64,000 nucleotides of DNA from Stenotrophomonas sp. SAU14A_NAIMI4_5 (lineage in GTDB: Bacteria > Pseudomonadota > Gammaproteobacteria > Xanthomonadales > Xanthomonadaceae), in contig NZ_CP026003.1 in NCBI RefSeq assembly GCF_003086795.1, forward strand, positions 81,430-145,429. The letters are read 5' to 3'. Position numbers and translations under genes: made by a program. The notes under the pieces are model-generated. The model made no database searches and was not told where the DNA came from. It was given only the letters and a program-made list of their open reading frames with translations. This document shows, piece after piece, positions 26,462 through 35,842 of this stretch (position 1 is the stretch's first letter; each line of letters opens with the position of its first letter).

Positions 26462-27313
26462 TTACCCCGCGTACGCGGTCAAGACCCCATTCTGTTCCAC
26501 CACGCTGATCGCACCGCCAAACACCGCCGACAGCGGCTCGTCGCGCAGCAGTTCCTCGCGGGTGCCATCGGCCAGCACGCGGCCATCGCGCAGCAGCACC
26601 ACCCTCTCGATCTCGGGAATCACTTCCTCGATATGGTGGGTGACCAGCACCAGGGTGATGCCCTGCTGGGCCAGCACGCGCATGGTCGCCACCAGCTGCT
26701 GGCGCGCCACCAGGTCCAGGCCGGTCGACGGCTCGTCCAGCAGCAACGCCTGCGGCCGGTTGACCAGGGCGCGGGCGATCAGCACGCGGCGGGTCTCGCC
26801 GGCCGACAGTTCGGCATAGGCACGCTCGCGCAGGGCCAGCGCGCCGGTCATCGCCAGCGTCTCGCCCACCCGTGCCCGCATGTCCGCCGTCACCTCGCGG
26901 AACGCCGGCACCACATAGCTGGCGAAGAAGCCGGACAGCACGGCCTGTTCCACGGTCAGGCCCGGCATATCGGACAGGTTGCTGCTGAGGTCGCCGGTGA
27001 CGATGCCCAGCTGCGAGCGCAGCCGATCAACCTGCCAGCGGTTCTGCCCCAGCACCTTCACCGCAACCCGCCCGTCGGCCTGGGCCAGCGGGTACAGCTC
27101 GCGGGTGATCAGCTTGATGAAGGTCGATTTGCCGCAGCCGTTCGGGCCCAGCAGCGCGGTGTGCTGGCCCTGGGCGATGCGCAGGCTGAGCCCGTGCAGG
27201 ACCTTCACCTGTCCGCGGACCACGCTGGCGTGGTCCAGTTCGATCAGCGGGGGCAGCGCCCCGGTGGACGGGGCAGCGGTAACGGCATGGGCGCGCGGAT
27301 CAAGGCTCGACAA
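26462..27313 (-). CDS. ABC transporter ATP-binding protein (stand-alone)
   Basis: A 283-residue ATPase with Walker A GPNGCGKST, signature LSAGE, Walker B ALLLDEPST and H-loop THHIEEV. The pattern (VKVLHGLSLRIAQGQHTALL, and THHIEEVIPEIERVVLLRDG) resembles single-domain members such as YlmA or ModF-like proteins, which often have no permease. No permease gene is adjacent. It may regulate or serve another transporter, so the substrate is not known. Confidence 0.9.
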   Translation of the reverse strand: MSSLDPRAHAVTAAPSTGALPPLIELDHASVVRGQVKVLHGLSLRIAQGQHTALLGPNGCGKSTFIKLITRELYPLAQADGRVAVKVLGQNRWQVDRLRSQLGIVTGDLSSNLSDMPGLTVEQAVLSGFFASYVVPAFREVTADMRARVGETLAMTGALALRERAYAELSAGETRRVLIARALVNRPQALLLDEPSTGLDLVARQQLVATMRVLAQQGITLVLVTHHIEEVIPEIERVVLLRDGRVLADGTREELLRDEPLSAVFGGAISVVEQNGVLTAYAG

Positions 27314-27436
27314 CTCAGGTCCCCAACTGTGAACGGTGGCACTTTATGACGGTGCACGAACACCGCCGCGAGGGTGCAGTTTGCAACTTAAGCGCCCATC
27401 ATGTCTGCCATCCCCGCGTCGATCTGGAGTGCCGCC

Positions 27437-28639
27437 ATGCCCGATGCCCTGATCTCCCTGCTCACCGGTGGCGTGCTCGGCCTGGGCGGCTGGGCCATGC
27501 TGGCGGTGCTGCTGGTATTCACCCAGCTCACCATCTTCTCGGTCACCTTGTACCTGCACCGCAGCCAGGCCCATCGCGGGGTCGATTTCCATCCGGCGGT
27601 CGCACATGTCTTCCGCTTCTGGCTGTGGCTGACCACCTCGATGATCACCCGCGAGTGGGTGGCCATCCACCGCAAGCACCACGCCAAGGTGGAAACCGAG
27701 GATGACCCGCACAGCCCGGTCACCCGCGGCATCGGCAAGGTGTTCTGGCATGGCGTGGAGCTGTACCGCGAAGCCCGCGGCATGCGTGCGGACATCGATC
27801 AGTACGGCCGCGGCACGCCGGACGATGCCATCGAGCGCCACCTCTACACCCCGCGCGCCACCCTTGGCCCGGTGCTGCTGCTGGTCATCAACAGCGTGCT
27901 GTTCGGCCTGCCCGGCGTGGCCCTGTGGGCGATCCAGATGGCCTGGATTCCGTTCTGGGCGGCGGGTGTGGTCAACGGCCTGGGTCACTGGTGGGGCTAC
28001 CGCAACTACGAGTCGGCCGACACCTCCACCAACCTGACGCCGTGGGCGTTCTGGATCGGTGGCGAGGAACTGCACAACAACCACCATGCTTTCCCCAGCT
28101 CGGCGCGCTTTGCGATGCGCCGCTGGGAGTTCGACATCGGCTGGAGCGCGATCCGCCTGCTGCAGGCACTGCGCCTGGCCAAGGTGCTGCGGGTGGCGCC
28201 AGCCATGGACGTGCGCCCGAACATCGCCGTGCCCGATGCAGAGACCCTGAAGGCGCTGCTGTCGCACCGCTTCCAGGCAATGACCGATTACCAGCGCAAC
28301 GTGTTCATGCCGGCCCTGCGCGAAGAAGCCACCCAGGCCGGGGCCAAGCTGCGCCGCCTGCTGCCGCGCCGCCTGCGCCGGGGCCTGGTCAACGATGGCC
28401 GCTGGCTGCAGCCGGACAGCCGTGCCCAGCTCAGCGAATGGGTCGCGCAGCGCCCGCGCATCCGCACCCTGGTGGAGTACCGCGCGCGCCTGGCCGCGCT
28501 GCTGGAAGCCCGCGGCCATGATGCCGCCGAGCGCCTGCGCCACCTCCAGGCGTGGTGCCACGAGGCCGAGGAAAGCGGCATTGCCGCCCTGCAGGCCTAC
28601 GCCGCGCGGTTGAAGGGCTACACCCTGGTGGGCGCATGA
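27437..28639 (+). CDS. Fatty acid / acyl-lipid desaturase
   Basis: A 400-residue membrane enzyme. The three His boxes of the di-iron site are HRSQAHR, HRKHH and HNNHH. Hydrophobic segments lie near 20-45, 60-80 and 150-195, so it is an inner-membrane protein. After the third box, about 160 residues form a charged, helical C-terminal extension (LRRLLPRRLRRGLVND and ARLAALLEARGHDAAERL), longer than in typical delta-9 desaturases. GGAG sits 7 bases before ATG 27437; the ATG at 27401 has no such site. The stop overlaps the EF-hand gene start. Confidence 0.88.
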   Translation: MPDALISLLTGGVLGLGGWAMLAVLLVFTQLTIFSVTLYLHRSQAHRGVDFHPAVAHVFRFWLWLTTSMITREWVAIHRKHHAKVETEDDPHSPVTRGIGKVFWHGVELYREARGMRADIDQYGRGTPDDAIERHLYTPRATLGPVLLLVINSVLFGLPGVALWAIQMAWIPFWAAGVVNGLGHWWGYRNYESADTSTNLTPWAFWIGGEELHNNHHAFPSSARFAMRRWEFDIGWSAIRLLQALRLAKVLRVAPAMDVRPNIAVPDAETLKALLSHRFQAMTDYQRNVFMPALREEATQAGAKLRRLLPRRLRRGLVNDGRWLQPDSRAQLSEWVAQRPRIRTLVEYRARLAALLEARGHDAAERLRHLQAWCHEAEESGIAALQAYAARLKGYTLVGA

Positions 28640-28965
28640 GGGAGCTGCTGGTTCCGCTGCTGTGCCTGCTGCCGCTGGTCGCCTCCGCGCAGGTCGCCGA
28701 CACCGCCACTTACCTGCAGCGCATGGACAGCGACGGCGACGGCAAGGTCAGCGAAGCCGAGTACGTGCAGTGGATGCTGTATGCCTTCGACCACATGGAC
28801 CGCAACGGCGACGGCGTGCTGACCGCCGACGAACTGCCGGGTGGCAAGGGCAGGCCGATCACCCGCGAACAGCAGCGCCAGGTGATCGTGCAGCGCTTCC
28901 ACAAGCAGGATGCCAACGGCGATGGCTACCTGGATGCACGTGAACTTTCTGCGCCGCCACGCTGA
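28636..28965 (+). CDS. Exported EF-hand calcium-binding protein
   Basis: A 109-residue protein with a signal peptide (MRELLVPLLCLLPLVAS-AQ). Three EF-hand loops are visible: DSDGDGKVSEAE, DRNGDGVLTADE and DANGDGYLDARE, each with Asp/Asn at positions 1, 3, 5 and Glu at 12. It likely binds Ca2+ in the periplasm. ATGA overlaps the desaturase stop, so the two genes are translationally coupled; whether the protein influences desaturation or envelope lipids is unknown. Confidence 0.9.
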   Translation: MRELLVPLLCLLPLVASAQVADTATYLQRMDSDGDGKVSEAEYVQWMLYAFDHMDRNGDGVLTADELPGGKGRPITREQQRQVIVQRFHKQDANGDGYLDARELSAPPR

Positions 28966-28987
28966 ATCTGCAGTTCCGCGATCGCCG

Positions 28988-29060
28988 GTAGCGCCGGGCC
29001 ATGCCCGGCGAGCGCAGGGCGCGGGCGAAAGGCCCGCCGCCGGGCATGGCCCGGCGCCAC
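28988..29060 (+). repeat. Paired GTAG-type REP element, right arm imperfect
   Basis: The left unit GTAGCGCCGGGCCATGCCCG has its inverted partner GGGCATGGCCCGGCGCCAC, where CTAC has become CCAC. About 30 bases separate them. It lies just before mutM. Confidence 0.78.
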
Positions 29061-29104
29061 CGGTCGGTGACGGATCGCGCGGTGCGCCGGCGTAGAATCA
29101 GCCC

Positions 29105-29917
29105 ATGCCTGAACTGCCCGAAGTAGAAACCACCCGCCGCGGCCTGGCGCCGCATCTGGAAGGCCGCCGCGTCCATGGCGTGATCCTGCGCCGCGCCGAC
29201 CTGCGCTGGCCGATTCCGCCGGAGGTGGCCGATCTGCTGCCGGGGCAGCGCATCGACGCGGTGCGCCGGCGGGCCAAGTACCTGCTGCTGGACACCGCCG
29301 TGGGCAGCGCCGTGCTGCACCTGGGCATGTCCGGCAGCCTGCGCGTGCTGCCCGGCGACACCCCGCTGCGCACCCACGACCACGTGGACATCAGCCTGGA
29401 CAACGGCCGCCTGCTGCGTTTCAACGACCCGCGCCGCTTTGGCAGCCTGCTCTGGCAGCCGGCCGGTGAGGTGCATCCGCTGCTGCAGGGGCTGGGCCCG
29501 GAGCCGCTGGACGAGGCCTTCGACGGCGATTACCTGTTCGAGCGCGGCCGGGGCCGCAGCGCCCCGGTGAAGACCTTCCTGATGGACCAGGCGGTGGTGG
29601 TCGGGGTGGGCAACATCTACGCCGCCGAAAGCCTGTTCAAGGCCGGCATCAGTCCGCTGCGTGAAGCCGGCAAGGTCTCGCGCGAACGCTATCGTCGGCT
29701 GGCCCGCGAAGTGAAGGACACCCTCGGCTATGCCATCACCCGCGGTGGCACCACCCTGCGTGATTTCATCAGCCCCGATGGTGCTCCGGGCTACTTCGAG
29801 CAGGAACTGCTGGTCTATGGCCGCGACGGCCTGCCGTGCCCGCAGTGCGGTCGCCCCCTCAAGCACGCGATGATCGGCCAGCGCGCCAGCGTGTGGTGCA
29901 GCCGCTGCCAGCGCTGA
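29105..29917 (+). CDS. mutM: Formamidopyrimidine-DNA glycosylase
   Basis: A 270-residue enzyme with the mature catalytic N-terminus [13 protein letters not shown] (Pro1 after Met removal, Glu2). Lys in LGMSGSLRV is the conserved loop. The C-terminal zinc finger is [26 protein letters not shown]. It removes 8-oxoguanine and FaPy bases and nicks the strand. A promoter is not obvious because the preceding 40 bases follow a REP pair. Confidence 0.97.
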   Translation: MPELPEVETTRRGLAPHLEGRRVHGVILRRADLRWPIPPEVADLLPGQRIDAVRRRAKYLLLDTAVGSAVLHLGMSGSLRVLPGDTPLRTHDHVDISLDNGRLLRFNDPRRFGSLLWQPAGEVHPLLQGLGPEPLDEAFDGDYLFERGRGRSAPVKTFLMDQAVVVGVGNIYAAESLFKAGISPLREAGKVSRERYRRLAREVKDTLGYAITRGGTTLRDFISPDGAPGYFEQELLVYGRDGLPCPQCGRPLKHAMIGQRASVWCSRCQR

Positions 29918-29985
29918 ATCTCTTCATGCAGCGCACACCGGCAGCGCTATAGTCCGCTCAGCATCCGCTGCGGGGGGACGTTGCG

Positions 29986-30552
29986 ATGGACGAAGGACCG
30001 GATATCACCGTCTGGCTGGACGCCGCGCGCGGCGGTGACCGCACGGCGCTGGACCGCGTGCTGACCACGCTGTACCAGGAGCTGCACGGAATGGCCCGGC
30101 GCCAGTTGGCCGGCCAGCAGGGACGTACCCTGGACGCCACCTCGCTGGTGCACGAGTCCTACCTGAAACTGCTCGGCAGCCGCGGCGCGGCGCGCTTCGA
30201 GGACCGCGCGCATTTCTTCGCCTATGCCGCCTCGGCCATGCGCAGCGTGGTGGTCGACTACGCGCGCAACCGGCTGGCGCGCAAGCGCGGCGGGGACCTG
30301 AAACGGGTGGCCGAGATTCCCGAGAACAGCAGCAGCGGCGTGCGCCTGGACGAGGACCTGCTGGCCCTGGACGTGGCCCTGGAGCGCCTGCAGGCGGTCG
30401 ATGCGCACCTGGCACGGGTGGTCGAGCTGCGCTATTTCGCGGGCCTGTCCGAACAGGAGATCGCCGAACTCAGCCAGCGCTCGGAGCGCAGCATCCGCCG
30501 CGACTGGCAGAAGGCGCGGCTGTTCCTGCTGGCGGCGATGCGCGGCGACTGA
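29986..30552 (+). CDS. ECF sigma factor of the kinase-associated (ECF43-like) type
   Basis: A 188-residue sigma factor: sigma2 at about 5-95 (LDATSLVHESYLKLLG, RAHFFAYAASAMRSVVVDYA) and sigma4 at about 125-185 (VVELRYFAGLSEQEIAELS, SERSIRRDWQKARLFL). The DATSLVHESYLKL region holds Thr52 and Ser53. In ECF43 sigma factors of Vibrio (EcfP) and Xanthomonas (EcfK), the equivalent Thr is phosphorylated by a linked kinase to allow RNA polymerase binding. The next gene, 16 bases away, encodes such a kinase. No anti-sigma gene is present. GGGGGGAC lies upstream of the ATG. Confidence 0.9.
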   Translation: MDEGPDITVWLDAARGGDRTALDRVLTTLYQELHGMARRQLAGQQGRTLDATSLVHESYLKLLGSRGAARFEDRAHFFAYAASAMRSVVVDYARNRLARKRGGDLKRVAEIPENSSSGVRLDEDLLALDVALERLQAVDAHLARVVELRYFAGLSEQEIAELSQRSERSIRRDWQKARLFLLAAMRGD

Positions 30553-30568
30553 GGCGCGCAGGCCGACC

Positions 30569-33034
30569 ATGGATGCCGCGCGCTGGCAGCTGCTTTCGTC
30601 CTGGCTGGACCAGCTGCTGGAGCTGGCCCCGGAGGCGCGGCAGCTGCGCCTGCAGCGCCTGGCCGAGCACGACCCGACCCTGGGCCGCGACCTGGAACAC
30701 CTGCTGCTGCAGGAGGCCGACAGCCAGGAGTTCATGGCCCAGCCGCTGTGGACTGCGGCGCCCCCCGGGCGCGCGGGCAGCCAGGTGGGCCCCTACCGCC
30801 TGCTGAGCTCGTTGGGCGAGGGCGGCATGGGCGAGGTCTGGCTGGCCGAGCGCTGTGATGGCCTGTACCAGCGCCAGGTGGCGCTGAAGCTGCTGCGCAG
30901 CGGCGTGGCCGACCCCGGGCTGCGCCAGCGCTTCGGCCGCGAACGGCAGATCCTCGCCCGGCTGCAGCACCCGCACCTGGCCCAGCTGCTGGATGCCGGC
31001 GTGGACCAGCATGGCCAGCCCTATCTGGCACTGGACTACGTGGAAGGCGAGCCGATCAGTGATTACTGCCGGCGCCTGGAACCGTCGCTGGAAACGCGCC
31101 TGCAGCTGATGCTGCAGGTCTGCGCGGTGGTCAGCCACGCCCACGCCAACCTGGTGGTGCACCGCGACCTGAAGCCTTCCAACATCCTGGTCCGCGCCGA
31201 CGGCACGGTGAAGCTGCTGGATTTCGGCATCGCCGCGCTGCTCGACCACGACGCCGCCGATGCCACCCACCCGCCCACCGAAGTACGTGCGTTCACCCTG
31301 CACTACGCCGCGCCGGAACAGGTACGCGGCGAGGCGGTCACCACCCTCACCGACGTCTATTCGCTGGGCGTGGTGCTGTTCGAAGTGGTTACCGGGCACA
31401 AGCCCTACCGCCTGCGCCGGCACAGCGATGCCGAATGGGAGCGCTCGATCCTCGACGTGCAGGTGCCGCGTGCATCGTCACTGCTGCTGCGGCTCGCCGA
31501 CCAGCCCGGCGCCGCGCGGCGCGCGCTGCAGCGTCAGGCCCGGCAGCTGCGCGGTGACCTCGACGTGCTGCTGGAAAAGGCCCTGCAGAAGGATCCCGCG
31601 CAGCGCTACGCCTCGGCCGAGGCGCTGGCCGGCGACCTGCAGAGCTACCTGCAGGGCCGGCCGATCCAGGCCCGGCCGCCCGGCGTGGGCTACCGCGTGA
31701 ACAAATACATCGGCCGCCACCGCTGGGGCGTGGCGCTGGCCTCGGTGGCCGTGCTGGCCCTGCTCGGCACCACCTCCATCGCGCTGTGGCAGGCGCGCCA
31801 GGCGCAGGTGGAAATGGCCCGCGCGCAGGCCATGCAGGATTTCACCGTCAGCCTGTTCGACAAGGCGGCCAGTGAGCGCCACGGCCATTTCGACGTGCCG
31901 CAGCTGCTGGCCACCGGGCAGCAGCGTGGCGAGGCCGAACTGGCCGACCAGCCGCTGGCGCTGGCCGAGCTGGAAGGCGTGATCGGCCGCCTGCGGATCG
32001 GTCTGGGCGATTACCAGCTGGCCCTGCAGACCCTGGACCAGCAGCGCCGGCTGCTGCAGCAGGTGGATGAAGTACCACCGGCCCTGCAGCTGGAAGCGGT
32101 GACCCAGCGTGGTCGCGCGCTGCGCATGCTGGGCCGTGACCGCGATTGCCTGGCGCACCTGCAGCCGCTGCAGCCGTTGGCTGCCCGCGAGGCCGATGCA
32201 TTGCCGGCGACGGTGGCCGAGTTCCACAGCCAGCTGGGCCGCTGCCAGGCGCAGCTGGGCAACGCGGACGCCGCGCGTGCCTCGTTCGAACAAGCGCTCG
32301 CCCTACGCCACCAGGGCATCGGCCAGCGCTTTGGCCGCGCCGAGTCGCTGGCCGACCTCGCCGGCCTGGATGCCGGCGCCGGGCACCTGGCTGCCGCGCT
32401 GGCCGGTTACCAGCAGGCACTGGCGCTGCTGGACCAGCCGGCCGATGGCCGCAGCCCGCAGGTGATCGGTCTGCACCGCCAGCTGGGCGAGGTGCTGGCA
32501 CGCCAGGGCCAGACCGAGGCGGCCGCCACCGAACTGGAACTGGCCTGGCAGGCGGCACAGGATGCCTGGGGCCCGCGCCATCCCGAGGCGCTGGTGGTGC
32601 GCCGCGCGCGCGCGATGCTGGCCCTGCAGCGCGGGCAGGGCGAGCACGCCGGACAGGAACTGCAGCAGGTACAGGCACAGCTGCTGGCCGCGCTGGGCCC
32701 GGCCCACCGCGAGGTCGGCCAGGGTGAGTTCGCGCTGGGGCAGTGGGCCAGCGATCACGGCGATGCTGCCCTGGCGGCCAGGCACTACGCGCGGGCGGTG
32801 GCGATCTGGCGCCAGCCCGACCATATGGCCCTGCTGCCGCAGGCGCTGCTGGCGCAGGCAGGCGCGCTGCAGCAGGCCGGGCAGCAGGACGCGGCACACG
32901 CTGCGCTGGCCGAAGCACGCCAGCTGCTGCTGGCCCAGCGCGGGGCACAGGCCCCGGCCCTGCGTGAGCTGGATGCGAGGCTGGCCGCGCTGGCGCAGGC
33001 TGAACCAGCCGTACAGCCCTCCGCTGCCCGTTAA
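30569..33034 (+). CDS. Membrane Ser/Thr protein kinase with C-terminal TPR-like sensor
   Basis: An 821-residue kinase. Residues about 1-60 are helical. The kinase domain runs about 75-355: GEGGMGEVW loop, VALK Lys, VHRDLKPSN catalytic loop, LLDFGIAAL and APEQVRG. A transmembrane helix lies near 386-408 (ALASVAVLALLGTTSIAL). The region beyond is TPR-like repeats that would be periplasmic. It is 16 bases after the ECF43-like sigma gene; in X. citri the PknS/EcfK pair controls type VI secretion, and in V. parahaemolyticus PknT/EcfP senses antibiotics. The local target here is unknown. Confidence 0.9.
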   Translation: MDAARWQLLSSWLDQLLELAPEARQLRLQRLAEHDPTLGRDLEHLLLQEADSQEFMAQPLWTAAPPGRAGSQVGPYRLLSSLGEGGMGEVWLAERCDGLYQRQVALKLLRSGVADPGLRQRFGRERQILARLQHPHLAQLLDAGVDQHGQPYLALDYVEGEPISDYCRRLEPSLETRLQLMLQVCAVVSHAHANLVVHRDLKPSNILVRADGTVKLLDFGIAALLDHDAADATHPPTEVRAFTLHYAAPEQVRGEAVTTLTDVYSLGVVLFEVVTGHKPYRLRRHSDAEWERSILDVQVPRASSLLLRLADQPGAARRALQRQARQLRGDLDVLLEKALQKDPAQRYASAEALAGDLQSYLQGRPIQARPPGVGYRVNKYIGRHRWGVALASVAVLALLGTTSIALWQARQAQVEMARAQAMQDFTVSLFDKAASERHGHFDVPQLLATGQQRGEAELADQPLALAELEGVIGRLRIGLGDYQLALQTLDQQRRLLQQVDEVPPALQLEAVTQRGRALRMLGRDRDCLAHLQPLQPLAAREADALPATVAEFHSQLGRCQAQLGNADAARASFEQALALRHQGIGQRFGRAESLADLAGLDAGAGHLAAALAGYQQALALLDQPADGRSPQVIGLHRQLGEVLARQGQTEAAATELELAWQAAQDAWGPRHPEALVVRRARAMLALQRGQGEHAGQELQQVQAQLLAALGPAHREVGQGEFALGQWASDHGDAALAARHYARAVAIWRQPDHMALLPQALLAQAGALQQAGQQDAAHAALAEARQLLLAQRGAQAPALRELDARLAALAQAEPAVQPSAAR

Positions 33035-33082
33035 CGTTTGTCTGCCTATGATGGCCGACCTTCCCCTTGCTTCCGCGCCTGC

Positions 33083-34687
33083 ATGCAACGACGCGACTTC
33101 CTCCGCAATGCCTCCCTGGCCCTGGCCGCCTTCGGCCTGCCGACCCTGCCGGCCTGCGCGGCCGGGAAGAGTGGACAGCTCGGCCTGCGCCGGCTCGGCC
33201 AGCCGCAGCCGTTCGATTTCGCCACCCTGAAGGGCCAGGCCCGCGCGCTGGCGCAGGCGCCCTACCAGAGCCACAAGCGGGTGCTGCCCAAGCCGCTGGA
33301 AGCCCTGGACTGGGACCAGTACCAGTCGATTGGCTACCGCCAGGACCATGCGCTGTGGGCCGACCAGCCCGGCAAGTTCCAGGCGAAGTTCTTCCACCTG
33401 GGCCTGTACTTCCATTCGCCGGTGCGGATGTTCGACGTGGTCGATGGCAAGGCGCAGGAACTGGCCTACGACGGTGCGGCGTTCAACTACGGCAAGAGCG
33501 GCCTGAAGAACGGCGAGCTGCCGGCGGACCTGGGCTTTGCCGGCTTCCGCCTGAACACCCGCAAGGACGCCGACCGCGACTTCGCCGCCTTCCTCGGCGC
33601 CAGCTACTTCCGCGCCGTCGGCAAGGAAGGCCAGTACGGCCAGTCCGCGCGCGCGCTGGCCATCGATACCGGCATGGGCAAGCCGGAGGAATTCCCTGAT
33701 TTCATCGCCTACTACCTGGAGCAGCCTTCGGCCGACTCGGACACGATCGTGGTCTACGGCCTGCTCGATTCGCCCAGCGTGGCCGGCGCCTACCGCTTCG
33801 CCATCACCAACGGCGACGTGCTGCTCATGGACATCGACAGCGCACTGTACCCGCGCAAGGCCATCGAACGCCTGGGCATCGCCCCGTGCACCAGCATGTA
33901 CCAGGTGGGCGAGAACGACCGCCGCATGGGCTGGGACTGGCGCCCGGAAATCCACGACACCGATGGCCTGTCGATGTGGACCGGCGCCGGCGAATGGATC
34001 TGGCGCCCGCTGGTGAACCCGCGCAACCTGCGCTTCAACATGTTCGTCGACCACAGCCCGCGCGGCTTCGGCCTGCTGCAGCGTGACCGCAATTTCGACC
34101 ATTACCAGGATGACGGCGTGTTCTACGAGAAACGCCCGTGCCTGTGGGTGGAACCGAAGGGCGAGTGGGGCGATGGCTCGGTGCAGCTGGTGGAGATTCC
34201 CACCGTGGATGAGACCTTCGACAACATCGTGGCGTTCTGGAACCCGAAGGAAAAGCCGCAGCCGGGGCAGGAGCTGCTGGTCGGCTACCGCCTGTTCTGG
34301 GGTGCCGAACCGCCGGCACGCACGCCGCTGGCGCACTGCGTGGCGACCCACACCGGCCTGGGTGGCGTGGTGGGCAAGAAGCGCGAGTACTTCAGCTGGC
34401 GCTTCGCGGTGGATTTCGAAGGCGGCGAGCTGGCCAGCCTGATCGACAAGGGCGAGGTGGAGGCGGTGGTGGAAGCCAGCCGCGGCCGGGTGGAGATCGT
34501 GTCGGCGCGGCCGCTGCGCGAGATCAAGGGCTACCGCGCGATGTTCGACCTGGTGCCGCCGGAGGGCAGTACCGAGCAGATCGACATCCGCCTGTACCTG
34601 CGCAGTGGTGGCAAGCCGCTCACCGAGACCTGGCTGTACCAGTACACCCCGCCGCCGGCGGGCGCGCCGGAGCGCACGCTGTACTGA
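33083..34687 (+). CDS. opgD: Glucan biosynthesis protein D (periplasmic glucan)
   Basis: A 534-residue exported protein with a Tat signal (QRRDFLRNASLALAAFG). Residues about 30-530 match OpgG/OpgD: FDFATLKGQARALAQAPYQ, FHLGLYFHSPVRMFDVVDG, DGLSMWTGAGEWIWRPL, FVDHSPRGFGLLQRDRNFDH and YDGAAFNYG. These proteins act on osmoregulated periplasmic glucan backbones. ATG 33083 is chosen because the twin-arginine region follows at once. It stands alone, 48 bases after the kinase gene. Confidence 0.94.
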   Translation: MQRRDFLRNASLALAAFGLPTLPACAAGKSGQLGLRRLGQPQPFDFATLKGQARALAQAPYQSHKRVLPKPLEALDWDQYQSIGYRQDHALWADQPGKFQAKFFHLGLYFHSPVRMFDVVDGKAQELAYDGAAFNYGKSGLKNGELPADLGFAGFRLNTRKDADRDFAAFLGASYFRAVGKEGQYGQSARALAIDTGMGKPEEFPDFIAYYLEQPSADSDTIVVYGLLDSPSVAGAYRFAITNGDVLLMDIDSALYPRKAIERLGIAPCTSMYQVGENDRRMGWDWRPEIHDTDGLSMWTGAGEWIWRPLVNPRNLRFNMFVDHSPRGFGLLQRDRNFDHYQDDGVFYEKRPCLWVEPKGEWGDGSVQLVEIPTVDETFDNIVAFWNPKEKPQPGQELLVGYRLFWGAEPPARTPLAHCVATHTGLGGVVGKKREYFSWRFAVDFEGGELASLIDKGEVEAVVEASRGRVEIVSARPLREIKGYRAMFDLVPPEGSTEQIDIRLYLRSGGKPLTETWLYQYTPPPAGAPERTLY

Positions 34688-35117
34688 GTGGTTTGGGATT
34701 GCAGGGCTTGCAGCCCTGCACCCGCCGAAGCGGTAGTGCCGGCCGCTGGCCGGCAACCTCAACGTCAAAAGCTGGCTTTCCGTGGGATGGCGGGGTGGGT
34801 CCGGTTGAGGGGGACGCCGTAAACCCATCCATGGGGGCTTGGTCGCGCCATCCATGGCGCTCACACCCCCTCAACCGGACCCACCCCGCCTTCGACAGTT
34901 CTCCGCGATCTGTCGGAGCGGTGTTCTGTCTGGTGGGTGCCGACCGTTGGTCGGCACGGGCTCTGACCCCAGATGAATTTCGATATCTGACAGATGTGCC
35001 GACCAACGGTCGGCACCCACCCACACCGCCCCGCCATCCCACGGAATGCCGCTCCGGCTTTTGACGTTGCCGTTGCATTGAGCAGGTGCAGGGCTGCAAG
35101 CCCTGCAGAAGACCCCC
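34688..35117. repeat. Composite of nested inverted repeats in the opgD-tdk gap
   Basis: This 430-base noncoding region is almost entirely inverted repeats. Small palindromes at 34701-34719 and 35088-35106 (GCAGGGCT..AGCCCTGC) flank it. A GTAG unit lies at 34733-34755. Perfect arms of 25 bases pair 34789-34813 with 34866-34890. Perfect arms of 26 bases pair 34932-34957 with 34996-35021 (a GTGG-type unit). Another arm, TTCCGTGGGATGGCGGGG at 34778-34795, pairs perfectly with 35029-35046, and 13-base arms pair 34760-34772 with 35057-35069. The convergent genes opgD and tdk flank it. No coding sequence was found. Confidence 0.8.
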
Positions 35118-35120
35118 TCC

Positions 35121-35741
35121 TTACAGAGGCAGGGGCGCCTGCGCCGGGTCGATGCGGCCTTCACCACGGGTGATCTTCTTGAACTCGGCACGGCTCACCG
35201 ACACGTAGCGTTCGTTGCCGCCGATCTCGACCTGCGGGCCGTCCTGCACCGCGTGGCCGTGCTCATCCACGCGCACCGTCATCGTCGCCTTCTTGCCGCT
35301 GTGGCAGATCGTCTTGATCTCCTGCATCTCGTCGGCCCAGGCCAGCAGGTACTGGCTGCCCTCGAACAGCTCGCCGCGGAAATCGGTGCGCAGGCCGTAG
35401 CACAGCACCGGAATGCGCAGCTGGTCGACCACCTCGCTCAGCTGCCAGACCTGCGCGCGGGTCAGGAACTGTGCCTCGTCCACCAGCACGCAGCCCATCG
35501 GGCCCTTGTCGGCCAGGTCCTGGGCCACCCAGAGCTGCAGGTCGCTGTCGCGGTCGAAGGCCATGCCCTCGGCGCGCAGGCCGATGCGCGAGGCAACCAC
35601 GCCGGCACCGGCACGGTCGTCCAGGCGCGGGGTCAGGATCGCCACCCGCATGCCGCGCTCGCGGTAGTTGTGCGCGCTCTGCAGCAGGGTGGTGGTCTTG
35701 CCGGCATTCATCGCCGAATAGTAGAAATAGAGCTTGGCCAT
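35121..35741 (-). CDS. tdk: Thymidine kinase
   Basis: A 206-residue type II thymidine kinase: P-loop [18 protein letters not shown] with the catalytic Glu, and the lasso region [12 protein letters not shown]. It phosphorylates thymidine to TMP in the salvage route. Zinc-binding cysteines of the family are mostly missing here: only one Cys lies in [11 protein letters not shown], and RYVSVSR has Ser where other members have Cys. The start is clear, [15 protein letters not shown]. It is convergent with opgD and divergent from rep. Confidence 0.96.
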   Translation of the reverse strand: MAKLYFYYSAMNAGKTTTLLQSAHNYRERGMRVAILTPRLDDRAGAGVVASRIGLRAEGMAFDRDSDLQLWVAQDLADKGPMGCVLVDEAQFLTRAQVWQLSEVVDQLRIPVLCYGLRTDFRGELFEGSQYLLAWADEMQEIKTICHSGKKATMTVRVDEHGHAVQDGPQVEIGGNERYVSVSRAEFKKITRGEGRIDPAQAPLPL

Positions 35742-35842
35742 CGGCCGATTGTACGCCGCCGCCCCGGCACGCCGAAGCCGTTCAGCATCCCCACCGCTCG
35801 CCGGCTGTGGCCGTTACCCGGGCCCGTTACAATCCCCCTCCA

